Assembly: GCF_002234675.1 (NCBI RefSeq)
Contig: NC_019879.2
Location: forward strand, 16,620,464 to 16,684,463
From: Oryzias latipes
Lineage: Eukaryota; Chordata; Actinopteri; Beloniformes; Adrianichthyidae
Reading direction: 5' to 3'
DNA length: 64,000 nucleotides
The notes below the pieces were generated by a model, which was not told where the DNA came from, searched no databases, and saw only the letters and a list, made by a program, of their open reading frames with translations. This document shows positions 1 to 30,800 of the stretch, one piece after another (within the stretch, counting starts at the first letter, position 1; each line of letters starts with the position of its first letter). A program made the translations under genes and the position numbers.

Positions 1-875
1 GACATTTTAATTGTTGGTCCTGAAGCTGAGAGAGAAAGGGTCCAATCCTATTTATCAACTTTTAATCTGAATGTGTGCAATAAAGTAAAAAACCTCGGTG
101 TGATTTTAGATGCAGATCTTAACTTTGAAGCCCACGCAAACCAAGTTACAAAGACTGCATTTTATCATCTTAGAAATATTGCCCGAGTGAGACCCTTTCT
201 CTCACAAGCCAGTGCTGAAATATTAATCCATGCTTTTATAACTTCTAGGATAGACTATTGTAATGCTCTTCTTTCTGGTTCTAAGAGAAATACTATAAAC
301 CGGCTGCAGCTTGTTCAAAACTCAGCTGCACGCCTTTTAACCAGAACCAGAAAGAAGGAGCACATTACTCCAATTTTGAAGTCTTTGCACTGGCTCCCAG
401 TCAGATTCAGGATCGATTTTAAGGTTCTTTTATTAGTTTATAAAAGTTTACATGGAACTGGACCCTCATTTTTATCAGATCTACTTTTAGTGTATGACCC
501 TCCCAGAGCCCTCAGGTCCACAGGTGCAGGTCTGCTGGTGGTCCCAAAGGTCAGAACTAAAACCCACGGCGAGGCCTCCTTTCAGCACTGTGGGCCTCGC
601 CAGTGGAACAGCCTGCCTGAGGACGTGAGGGCTTCAGCCACTGTGGAGGTTTTTAAGAAAAAACTTAAGACACATCTTTTTAGTAAAGCTTTTACATAGT
701 TTGTACTTATCCACATGTTTTTATTTGATTTTATAAAATTTTAACAGCTAATTTTGTTTTGGAGGGATGTGTATGTGTTGGGTTTTTGTGTGTTTTTATT
801 AATTCATTTATTTTATTATTATTTGCATTTATTTTTTTTATTATTACACTCTTTTTACTTTGTTTATTATTTTAA

Positions 876-920
<45 letters not shown>

Positions 921-1015
921 TATTTGTTTTATTCTTTCTTTGGGAAGCACTTTGAGATGCTATGAAGCATGAAAAGCGCTATATAAATAAAGTTGAATTT
1001 GAATTTTGATTTGAA
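1..1015 (+). mobile_element. 3' end of an L2-like non-LTR retrotransposon (LINE), 5'-truncated by the window edge
   Basis: An open frame at 73-699 encodes the C-terminal part of a LINE reverse-transcriptase polyprotein. It has the hallmarks of teleost L2/Maui-type elements: a 'VKNLGVILDADL' start, 'SRIDYCNALLSG', 'LQLVQNSAARLLTRTR', 'LHWLPVRFRIDFK' and a terminal 'WNSLPEDVRAS...FKKKLKTHLF'. It is followed by an AT-rich 3' UTR with an (AT)n run. It ends in a polyadenylation-like 'aaataaa' and a short TTGAATT-type tandem tail near 990-1015, the kind of 3' end used by L2 elements. The frame has no internal stop over 208 codons, so the insertion may be fairly young. The 5' part lies outside the window, and assignment to L2 rather than a sister clade is by recalled similarity only. 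Confidence 0.8.
879..918. repeat. (AT)n dinucleotide microsatellite
   Basis: About 20 uninterrupted AT units lie inside the 3' UTR of the LINE fragment. Confidence 0.95.
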
Positions 1016-2077
1016 TATTTCAAGGGGTTTGTAATCGCAAACAATGGGATGATGTTCGAAAACCTGACAACTATGGTACACACTTTTCCCTTTCTTAAGA
1101 CAGCTTACATTTCTTTCTAGGGTAACATAAGTGGTCAATATGAAATGTTTCACCTAAGAATTATTTTCAAACTTCATATGTAGGGGATGTGGGAATTCAT
1201 GAGATGTAAAAGGCATTACTTACAGCAGAACCCTGCCAACTGTCAAAGTGGGGATTTCCATTTGAAAGAACTTTTCAGATTATTCTCACTTTTAAGAACC
1301 AATTCAAATATTTCAAATACCAAATCTATTCTCCCTAATGGAAAACTGATGGCGTACTTGACCAAAACTTTGAGGTTCACATTCTGAACATATTTGCCTT
1401 TCTGCAAGAAATTTTATTTTTATTAGGTTTGCAATCTATTCCACTTATACTAATAAACATCTGCAACATGTTTTTACACTATTTATTGTTAATCTTGAAT
1501 TAGAGACAATACGTTTGAGGAGGAAAGGATGAAGGAACAGGTCCAACCAGTCTAGGCTCATTCCCCACCTACTTATAGAGAATCACGTGGTTCTCCAGAA
1601 GTGTTGTTCAGTCTTCTGGTTTTTGTCTCATATCAAGACAGCATTTGTTACTTGTAGGTGCCTTGTCTTTGGCTGATTTCAAAATAAAAGCTCCAAACCT
1701 TTGTTGTGATGGCTAAGTGCTTAAATTCATGGCCAGTAGGTGACAGGCAAGTTTTTCCAATGGGTACTGACATCAAAGAGCAAACATATCAACCAGCTTC
1801 AGTGGGAAATAGATGGTGTCAAACTACTGACAATGTCTTTAATATAATGTAAAAAGATCCACAAAACACAAATGATTAAAAAATGGCATTAACATTTTAT
1901 TCATCAACATACATTGGTTTAAAAAAAAACAATAAGAACATTTAAAACACATACTGAAATGAAAAGGACAATTTCAACGAAAAGCAGGATGATTTTTTTT
2001 GTATTATTAGAATGGAGCCAAGCGGTGTTGAGTCAGGGTATAAAAGCACTGCTGGTTAGAATGTTGAATTTCTCCCT
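1016..2077. other. Intergenic DNA and stat4 3' UTR
   Basis: I see no coding exon here. The part next to 2078 is the 3' UTR of stat4 (minus strand). A minus-strand AATAAA at 1896-1901, about 180 nt past the stop codon, is the most plausible polyadenylation signal. Confidence 0.55.
1896..1901 (-). terminator. Candidate stat4 polyadenylation signal (AATAAA)
   Basis: The plus strand reads tttatt, so the minus strand reads AATAAA. It lies about 180 nt downstream of the stat4 stop codon. It is a candidate only, because other AT-rich hexamers exist nearby. Confidence 0.45.
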
Positions 2078-20221
<18,144 letters not shown>

Positions 20222-20299
20222 TTACCGTTAGACTGGTGTTTGTTATGTGCTCTAGTTCAGGAAGAAACCTCACTTATCCGCAAAGACAGCCTCCACCTG

Positions 20300-20345
20300 T
20301 CAGAGGCCCCGCCCCCTTCCGGCAGCGCCGCGTGTTCGGTAAAGA
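20300..20345 (-). promoter_or_regulatory. Candidate stat4 promoter-proximal GC/ETS patch
   Basis: A local GC-rich stretch in otherwise AT-rich DNA contains a GC box (ccccgcccc, read as GGGGCGGGG on the minus strand) and an ETS-type ttccgg. Its position about 200 bp above the first stat4 coding exon fits a promoter or first non-coding exon. There is no direct evidence for the start site. Confidence 0.3.
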
Positions 20346-21759
20346 AAAAGCCGCAACAGTAAACAACGTAAACAATCCTAAACTTCACCTTACATTTGTC
20401 ACTTTAGGCGTCCTCCTGCTTTAAAAATCCAGATCACTTTGACAGGAATTTGTCAGAACATAATATTCTATTAACAGATATAGGAAGTAACGTGTTGCAT
20501 TTACTAACCCCGAGCAAAAAGTAGGACAGTTGAGTTGAACATGTTATTTATTAAGTAAAGCCTTATTGAGTAGTATAGGTAGGCCTATAGGCATAAGCAC
20601 AAGTATAGCCTACTATAAACCATGTTAATGTATTGTAGGAAGTATAACTGAATACTTCAGACTGCATTTGAAACATTTTAAGTTTACTATTTATAGATAG
20701 TAAAAATAAACTTCAAATACACAGCCTCACTTTTAGTATACAGTAAGTAGCCTATGCTTGTAGGACACTTAAATAAACTACGTTTTGTTGAGGTTACTGT
20801 TACTAAAAAAATAACTAATAAAACAAATTCTAAAATCATTTGACTCTAACATACTTAATACTTTTAATACAAAATAAAAGCAATAACCATATTTGGCCAC
20901 AATGGGCTGCTGGCATCAAGCTACTTTAACATGTGGATTTGGGGCAATTCATAGTCTCAGAGAAAGATTATGAACTTTCTACAACATTGCTTTTGGAAAG
21001 TTGTAATTCATTTAAAAAATACATTTCTAGCAACACTTTATGCTGTTGGTTAAAAGGAAGAGGAATTTTCTCTTTTGTTTGACATTTTATTTTAGTATCT
21101 TCTAAAAAGAACAACTTTCAGATTTTCTTGTATAGGTTTTTGTCTGTAAATAGAAATATTCAAAGTCTGAGTAAATACAGTCATTACCAGTTGGTTTTAC
21201 TCTTCATTTAGTATTTTATATATTTATGTGTGAATGTATATATATTAGACAAGTATTCTTTTCTGAGAATAATTATGCCTAAATAAAAAACACATTTTTT
21301 GAAACTTTTTTTTCAATCATGTAATACTTTTTTCAATTAATATATATATATTTTGTTTTGAAAACTATTTTATAGAGGGGGTAGGGGGGTAGGATTTACC
21401 TACTACTACCTGTATTAGGTAAATTCAAAAAATCCAGTACAGTGAAAAACGCTGATCGTGTCGTAAATCTTGTAAGACAAATTTTTCAGTTGTCATCTGT
21501 ATATTATCAATAATCATTTTAATTAGTAAAAACGCACAGATTATCACACTTGTATTTTTGTGTATAGCAACAACACTAAAGAAAGTGTATCCGGTGTGGC
21601 ACATTATGTGCCACTTAGATAAAATGTTTAGGTTTTTAAATAGTTTGTGTGCTTTTGGACTTTTTTATCGTAAAATTTTTAATTTTTTTCGCAGCGTGTT
21701 ATATTTTTTACCACTTTTTCATTCCATATCAAGAGTGATTTTTACAGTACTACTCCCGT

Positions 21760-21773
21760 CCAGCAGGGGGCAG
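21760..21773 (+). promoter_or_regulatory. CTCF-like motif upstream of wdr75
   Basis: The 14-mer ccagcagggggcag fits the core CTCF consensus (CCNNNAGGNGGCAG). It ends 72 nt before the wdr75 ATG, between two divergent genes. Motif match only. Confidence 0.5.
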
Positions 21774-21845
21774 AAATGCAAAACTAAATAGACTAATGCG
21801 GTGAAGTGTCAACGATCAAAGGTGAAAGTTGAGTGGGACAAAAAC

Positions 21846-24800
21846 ATGGTTGAACACGGGGACGTCCGCGTGGTTCACAAAGGTGGCAGTAAAATCAACT
21901 TCAGGGAGCCCGCTTTAAGCACTGACTCGAGGTTAGTGTGCACTTAAAGTAACATAATGTGTACCGTTGCTTGAAGAAGCGTATGACTGCTTCCGCCGGT
22001 TGAAATAGCTACGAAGCTAAAGCCTGCGCTAGCTGCTAACAGGAGCCGTTTCATTCGGGAACTCGGTGTTGACAAACATACTACTGTATCGTTATCCTTA
22101 ATTAACGAATAAGTCAGATTAAATGAAGTGATGAAGTAAACAGTCGTGCCGGGGTTATCGGGAAATTTGTTGTTGCAGGTTCCTGTTGTGCGCCTCTGGA
22201 GAGAGTGTGAAGGTATTCAGCACTGCAACAGAGGAATGCTTACACGCGTTGCAAGGACACACCGACTTGGTCACAGGTGTCCTCCTCAGACCGTCCAACC
22301 ATCTGCAGGTACAAAACACAATCACTTTGCGCTTTATGAAGTCAGTTGAGGCTGAAGTTGAAGGCATTATGGTGGAGTTGTGAGTTTTTGATGTTTTGTA
22401 CCAAGAGAAATGTTTTATACAGAGTTATCAGGTGATGAAATAATCTTCCAAAACAAAACCAATAGGCTAAATCAATGAACATATTTTTACTTTTAAAACA
22501 TTCTAAATATATGAACAATAAGAATTGTTGGTTTTGTCTATATTTTACAATTATATTTTGTGTTTAAACTAAAGGATCACATTTCTTTGGTGTATCTACC
22601 TGATTATTTATTTTTTGTCTATTGTTTTAAGGGAAAAAATTGTACTAAAGACTTTATGAATTTAGGAATTGGGGCAAAAATTATGTTTTCTTTTGCCTTG
22701 TCAAACACAGAAAATGCATGTTGTGTTGTTTTGTTTTTGGGAAAATTAAATAAATACAAATAAATGTCTCAACCCATTTTTATTTATGTAGGTTTGACTA
22801 TTGGTGAGGATTTTGAGTTCCCCACTACACACACATGTGAAATAGAGGTTTCCAGTGTATTGAGTTCAAACTTTTGATTTGCACATGTGCAAATGGAAGA
22901 TGCTTACAATTATTTAATGATCTAAGAATGATAAATAAACAAAGAAATAAGTAAAGCATTGAAATAAAAATAAAAATGTTGTCTGAAAAAGACAAAAGAA
23001 TTAACTAAACAAACAAAAGAATCTAGACCCCGCAATAAATAATTCTTAACAACTTACAAAGATTCTTTTTTTCTGTTGAATAAGTAGCTTTAGGAATAGG
23101 TACCAGTTGTCAGTAGAGGATGTACTAAAATTATAATGTAGACATTAATGAGTTGCGACACCTTTCAACTTTAGGAAAAATGATTCAACATTCTGACAAT
23201 AGTCAAAAAGATTAAAATGTTAATGCTGAATTTAATATTTTTAAGCTCATGCTAGGCTCCTGACATTTTTGATTGCACGAGAGAGATGTGTTTTTTTATT
23301 TGTCCAAGCCAACACATAAATGATTCAATTTAAATTGACTTTTTAAAATAATGTAGTCTTTTTTTCTTTTCTTTAATTTCTGCTGCAGGCTTACTCCTGC
23401 TCGCTAGATGGCACTGTCAGACTTTGGGACTTCACAGACGGCATTCTCATTAGGGTAAGTTGAGCATCTTGCTGATTCTCTTATGAGTGGATAACTGCAC
23501 TGTTTTAAATGTATCTTTAATTGTAGCACGAATTCTGATTAGTCTAAAACGAATTTTGAATGTTTACTTTTTACTTTTACCTTTTCTAAATAAAAAATTG
23601 CTTAGCTTGAAAATATGTGACAATTTTGTGATTCGTTTCAGACTTATTCTATTGGATACCCCATTTATGGAATCTATGCATCTGCAAAACATGAAGGTGT
23701 CATCTTTATTATCACCCCCATGCACACGGACACCAATTCTGGTATGTGGAAACATGCTTTTGTTGTTGCTTTGTTGTGATGTCATGTGCTCTGGATGGTT
23801 CTGCGATGTAAGGACTAAGATTTTATGCTTAAAAAGGATGAAATGTTTGATTTCTTTTTCAAATAACAATTTTACACATTTTCAAGTCATTTCCCCAAAT
23901 GTTTTCTCATAATTTGTATTTTGTTTCAACTTGAATCAGAAGCCTCACTAACTAAAACCTGTAGGATAGAGAAGAAGAAAGTGGGCTAAAAGTAACAGGG
24001 TAAACATCTGGTGCTGTTTTATTTATGTATGGACTGTTCATCTGCATGTGTGTGTGTGTACAGAGTTATTCCAGCTGGTTGCAGTACATCTGCCACAGTG
24101 TGGAGAGCAGCTGGTGGAGGCCAAAGAGCTCTCTGCTGTGCTCAGCAACATCAGTTCCAACCCAGCAGCCAGCGCCTTTGGTAGAGAGGTGAGAATATTT
24201 AGATGTTTCACCCACGTTTTTTTTTTTTTTTTTTTAGAATATTCTAGTTGCTATGTTGCCCTTGAATGTGATCTAATAAGTAGCGTTGATCTTGATTTTT
24301 TTTTTTTCTTTTTTTCCGTCTTCCTTCATGTGTGTGCTTGTGATCATAAACTGTTACTTTTGCAGGGACAATACATAGTCTCAGCAAAACCTCTGCAGCT
24401 GGAAGTTTACTTCTTTAAGAAGCAAAAATCATACAGGTGAGCTTTGGAATCAGCAAACAGAATAACTTTAATTAAATATGATTTATTAAAGTGAATATCG
24501 ACTTTATGAATCATGAGTTTGTCTGTGGATCTATAGTTTTTTTCTCAAAAAAGATAACCAGAAAGGAGGCAAGAACACATTCACATGCATTACCTGCCAC
24601 CCAACAGAGGACTGTATTGCATCAGGGCATGAAGATGGCAAGATCCGCCTGTGGTAAGTCATATGACAGGGGTTGTTTTCCATGTTTACAAATGGTAAAA
24701 TTCCTTCCCACTCACCTGTAGGATCCTCTTTTGATGGAGGTTTAGTGTTCCCAGTGGTCTTTTAATTATAATTTTGCCGTTTTTAGCCAAAACAAAAGAA

Positions 24801-27800
24801 CCCGTGTCTAGGACATAGTTTCTGCTGAGCGCCAAGAGTTGTTTGCGGGACTGCTGGCGTGGAGTAAACCCGCCCCTTTCCCATCATCCATTTGCCTACA
24901 TGCTATCCCGCTAGCTTACAGACCCTCACAACCCTAACCTAACATTAGGGGTGCAACACAAATGGTGAAAAATATTGGAGTTATTCAGCTGTACAGTTTT
25001 GAGTCAGATACCAGACCAGGAAAACAAAGACGTACATGGATCTATTTGTCTGCAAGTGCATCAGAATGGAGCGGAGCAGTAAGCTTGTGGCTTGGCGTTG
25101 TCGCTTCTACGTCACACCTACACGCTTTTCTCAAACGGCATTTTTGGCATTCACAACGATTTGAATAAAGAAAACTCAAAAATGCAATTTTATGCTTAAT
25201 TTTCTTATGAATAAAAACTTCCACAAGAACATGTTAAAAACAGCATTTACATTGGAGTGTGTCTTTAAATGCTTTGAAGCCGTTAACTTTGCATATTTGA
25301 TATGATTGAGTTTTGACAACAGTTTTTCAAACAAATCTGATTGTAAATTCTCATTTGATTTTTGGACTCTGCTGTCTTCCTTTCAGGAGAAACTTTAACC
25401 ACAGGAAGGAGTACACATACTCCACACTGCACTGGCATCACAGTGCAGTGAGCTCCCTGCGATTTACTCCAGAAGGTATGCTGTTATTATAGCATCTGAT
25501 AAGCACAAAATCAGATTTATGTGCAGAGTTTGGTGATTATTATTACAATAATCATATATTAGTTGTATATAGCTTCTAGTTGACAGCATCAGCTCAGAGC
25601 TGGGACTTGAACAGAAATGTATCCTGCATTTATATAAGTACGGTACCTGGGAAGGTATCATAACCATTCAGCCTGCAATAACTGCTTGGGGTCCTTTCGA
25701 CTGAGGATAATGACACACTACGGCAACCCTACTTGGACAAACTACAAAGCTTGGAGATCTGCTCGGGCTATACATATTTTCATTTCACGTTTCCTTTTGT
25801 AACCCAAAGTTATTTTCCCTCTCAAGTTGTGTTCTTGTAGTGTTTATAGAAAGATTTTGCCACAACCCACTTTCTAAAAAGATCTGTGGCTGTTAGAATG
25901 AACCTGGCGCTCCACGCTAGAGAACCGTATCTCTGATCAGAGCAGCTGGAGTCTCGTAGCTTCGTGTTTGTTTGCAGGCAGGGAAGGTGCTTTGTTATAT
26001 TGTGCGGTCTGGAGAAGGGTTTGGACCGCAGTCCATTCAACTGCAAATCCACTTAATAATAATCATAATAATAATAATAAAAGCACGTTCAGAAGATAAT
26101 GTCGCTCTGTGTCGGAGTTCGGTTTGTTTACAACGGACCGCATAATATCTTCTTCTGTGGTAGTATAGTCATTTGTTCAATATCTGACACGTCATCGGAC
26201 CAACGGACAGCCAATCACATAATGTGACGTCAGCTCTAGTTGAAGGACCCCCGAATGGTTGTTGCAGGCTGAATGATTATGGTACCTACACCTGCTGTTT
26301 TTGAAATCAGGCACCAACCTGCTGAGTGGAGGTGTGGAGTCAGTACTGGTTCAGTGGCGCTACAACCAGGAGAGCCAGCGAGACTTCCTACCCCGCCTGG
26401 GTGGAGCCATCACACACATTTCAGTCTCCCCGGATGGAGCTCTGTTTTGTACATCACACAGTGACAACAGTAAGAGTTCATTCAAATGGTGTACATGTCA
26501 CAGATCTGATACCAGTTTTGATAGACAGTAATATCCAATCTTTTTAGAAAACAGCATTTTTGTACTTGTTTTTTTATGAACGTTTGTGTTGATTTCTCTC
26601 TGTGTCTCGGCCAGAAATCACAATCATCCAGAGCTGTGTTAAAGTGTCGGCAGTCATTCAAGGGCTGGTCAAAGGTGAGTACAGTCTGTAGGTGGAATCA
26701 GCACGGTACCATCATAAACGTGGTGTATAGGCTCACAAACACTAAACACACTATATCTCATGAACGACCTTTAATACCTCTAATACAAGAGTAATCTGCT
26801 TATCTACCACTGTTTCAGCTGAATCCATTCACTGATCGCTCTTAAAGTACAAAAAAGTAAGCTAAATCAACTTTCATTATGTATAAATAGTTACAGAAAT
26901 TAAAACAGAGGCTGGGTTTTTGAAAAACTGTATTAAAAAGTACATGTGATTTGTTCTGAAGTAGGAAAGATGTTTTCACGATTATTTTAGTTCTTCCCAC
27001 TCCCTTTCAAGTAACTAATCAAACCCTATTAACAGTTTTTATTTTTTTAAAGACCCATTCTAATAAAAATTAGGTTTTTTGGTGTTTTTAACATGTTCTT
27101 GAATAATTTTTCGCATTAGGGAGGACATGTATAAAAAATTTTAAGATTAAAACTGCGTTTCTGAGTATCTCTTTGTTTAAATCGTGATGGATCAGGGGGC
27201 CGTCAAAATCCAAAGTTTGAAAAATCTCACGTTTTTGACGCATCAACTGCCATGGATGGACCTATGGCTTCCTTCTCCGCTCCAACACAGATGCATGTAC
27301 TCGCAGACAAAGAGATCCATTAACGTCTTCATTTGGCTCATAGCTGTGCGGCTGGATTGCTCTGATAACGTTGCCATTTTTTATTTTTTCCCCCCATTAG
27401 TTTGGGCGCTATAAGTTAGAGGGGGAGAGTATAAACAAAGGGTTAATGGGAAATTAGCCGGGGCTAACTTCTGCACCAACAGTCCACAACCCAGAGGTGA
27501 ATATCTGATGAACTCCTGTCGCTCTGCAGAAAATATGTCTTAAAAAAACGACAGGTTTTTTGATTTCAGCTAAAAACAGCATAATCATCATTCAAAGGCC
27601 ACTGGGAACCATTTTTCAATCGAAACAAATATAGTCGGTGTCGGACTTTGATGGATTCAATGTGAGATGTGTGTGTACTGTATATGCAGCTGCAAATATG
27701 GCTGTTTATGATTAGGAGCAGTTATAACGTCAAGAAGATAGCATCATTTTCTTTTATCGGTTTTCTGATCAATGCATAAACTAATATCTCAAATAGATTT

Positions 27801-30800
27801 GATCATTTTATGAGCTTTTTTTTTTACCCTTGTTTTTTTTTTTAAATTGCTTGAAATAAAGCAACCATTCAAAAGTTTCATGTGTATAAAGACTTTCTTA
27901 ACTTTTGTCTCTTTGCAGGTGACCGTATCAGGACAGACTTGATGATTGAGCCTCGAAGCAAAGCTCTGGTGTTGAATGGAAAACCAGGGCACCTTCAGTT
28001 TTACTCTCTACAAAGAGACAAACTATTGTACAATGTAAGAAAGGATGGCACCTATTGGATGCTTTTAAACACTCTGAAGTCTCCTGCTGAAAGTGTTGCT
28101 GTGCAGCTCTCTTTGTGATGTTCTTCATTGTGTCTTCTGCACAGCTGGACATAGTACAGCAGGAGTACATTCATGAATCCGGCCTGGAGCAGTTTGAAGT
28201 GGTTATGGCAGCATTTGATGCCTCTGGCAGCTGGCTTGCCACAGTAGAAGAAAGAAAACAGAAAGCCCCTGAGCTGGAGCTTAACTTGAAGCTGTGGGCA
28301 CTTGATGATCAAAAGCAGAGGTATGCATTTTTTTTTACAGAGCCCTTATTTTGTTAATCTGTTAAATTCAACATGAGTTTTCTTTTTTCCTCTTTTTTTA
28401 TTCCAGTTTTGTGCTGAACACAACTATCTCGGCCCCCCACGAGGCGCAGATTACAGCCTTGTGCTTTCCCCACGTGTCAGACGGCCAGACCACCATGTTG
28501 GTCTCCACTAGCAGAGATGGACACTTCAAAGCCTGGCAGCTGGCTGCACCAGCCCACACAGAAGGTAAGCAGGAAGCCAACGGTGGACCAGAAGCCTTGC
28601 TACACTGCTGCAGGTTGTCTTTATAACATTCATGCAGGATTATCGCTCACAGGGACTAGTTGGTGACTTAGTTGTCATCCACAAAAGATCATCTGATTGT
28701 CTATTAAGGCAATGCGAGCACTCTATTTTTAGATCCTACCTGACTAGCAAAAAAAGATAAAATTAGTTTGTAAAAACACTGAATAATATTTGTGTTTCTG
28801 TTCAATTTAGTATGCAAATTAGAATGCAAATTTTTATCTTATTATTACGCAACTTTTTTTAAGGTTTTGTTTTGTGTGTTTAAACTTTTTTATGAAGGTC
28901 TGTGTTTTGGTTGTGGTTTTTAAGTTAAGAAAGGTTTTTATTATGTAAATTTTGTATGAAAAGGGCTTTATAAAGTTTATTTTATTTTAAAAGGCAAAAC
29001 ATAAGCTTTAATTGTGTCGAGTTGTTGGTCGCGTAACTCCAATCAGAGTTTCTTAGATTCACGGCCCGCTGTGGGCAGGACATTAACTTCTCAGAACTAT
29101 CCTGAAAATGTTGAAAAATATTACAATTATGGAAAGGTTGATCACCAAAGGAAAAAAATAAAGGACTCAAAGTGAGAACCTTTTAGAATTTTTTTCAGGC
29201 TGTGTGTGTGACTGAAGACATGTCAAAACAACAGAGCAAATGATGTATGTGAAGTTTTTTTTTTTTTTTTTTATATATTTTCTAATCTTACTAATGTTGA
29301 TTGATGCTGTTTGCCTTTGTTCAGAGTTTAATGACTTTGCATGTTTATCATCTGAAGTCACTGGAGGGGAATCTATTGTTCTTGTTCGTGTCAGCCTCAA
29401 CTGAAAACAGGTCTTAGCCAAATTAAGCCTGGTTTCTCAGTAATCCAGCTCTCCTGATGTCTGTCTCTTGCCCCCCTTTCCTTTGGGTTGTGTCACCAGA
29501 CGAAGGCCCGTCCTGGTCCTGTGATTTTCTCGGGGCCTATCACAGCCTGGTACCCGAGTGCTGCTGCTTCTCAGCCGACAGCTCTCTGCTGGCCGTGGGC
29601 TTCCAGGAGGTTGTGACTGTGTGGACTCCTGCCTCGTGGGAGCTCCTGACGACTCTCTCCCAGCCGCCGGGCGCCGTCAGGTCCGTGCTTGTTCGGACAC
29701 ACAAACACCCACACAGTCTAAATCCTCCCATCTTTCATCGCTAAGCTGTATGTAAAGTGTTAAATGATTGAGCACATTTTGGATTTTATTTAGATTAAAT
29801 CAACATTCCAGAAGTTATCCTAAATCGGGGAGATAATTTCACTTTTAACAGTTTATTTTGATGTTTATTTGGAAAAAGTATATCAATCCTTGAATTTCCA
29901 AGATAACATGTTGCAGTATCTGGATTTAGCTTAAAATTTCCGGCAGAGCAAGTTCTTCTGCATGTAGACTAGTTTCTTTCCTTGGTGGCACAAACATATT
30001 CATTCCAGAGGAACAACATCAGGACTCATTGAGCACGACGCTTCAATTTTAACACATGATCTGGCCTCTACCCAGCCCAGACCTTTACCCTACTTGTTGT
30101 ATTAAACCTTCAATTTTAACTGAAGAATATTTGAACTGTGTAAGAAAAGACAAACCTGACTCTCCCAGCACTGAAACAAGGTAAAAAATAAACCAAATTA
30201 AATAAATAAAATTAAGATTTCATGTGTTTTAGGTCAAGTAAAGTGAGTTTGATTGGAATTGGAGAAGTTGCCACAAAAGCTGAACAAAACTTTATCATAG
30301 TTAAGTTTTGCACATGAACCAGCTTATTTTAAGACTTTAATTTGAAGTGTCCTATTGAAAACAAACAACTCACCAAGTAAAAACATTGGAAGTCAGCATA
30401 TTTTATGCCTTTCTCTATAAATCTTGGTTTTTAAAATCGCTTTGACTTTTGTGGAAATATGATTGACTGACCTACCATGAGCTTTTAACTGATCTGTTGA
30501 TCCTTGGTTTTTGTTAGCTTGGTGGTTGACTCTGGCTTCTAGCCTTTACTTCTGTCTTGATCAGAATGATCATGTTCACATTTAGATAGAAACCAGGCAA
30601 GTATCCATACTAAATACTTACACACTGCAGATATTCTGAACAATCAAACATTCTGAATTCATTTTGTTGGTATTATTTGTAAACTGCCTGCGTAAAATCA
30701 CATATTTGTGGATTGAAAACTTAAACCGGGACTCAAATAAGAAAAAAAATCTCTTTACATGAGACTGGTAAATCACATTTAACAGTTTTTAACATCAGCT

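Noticed and set aside
22431-22530. Possible C/D box snoRNA in a wdr75 intron (gtgatga at about 22431)
   Set aside because: No D box (CTGA) or closing terminal stem was found at the expected distance.
23487-23912. A 141-aa plus-strand frame spanning a wdr75 exon
   Set aside because: It uses the wrong frame through exon 23642-23741 and runs through intron sequence. The spliced wdr75 frame explains the conserved part.
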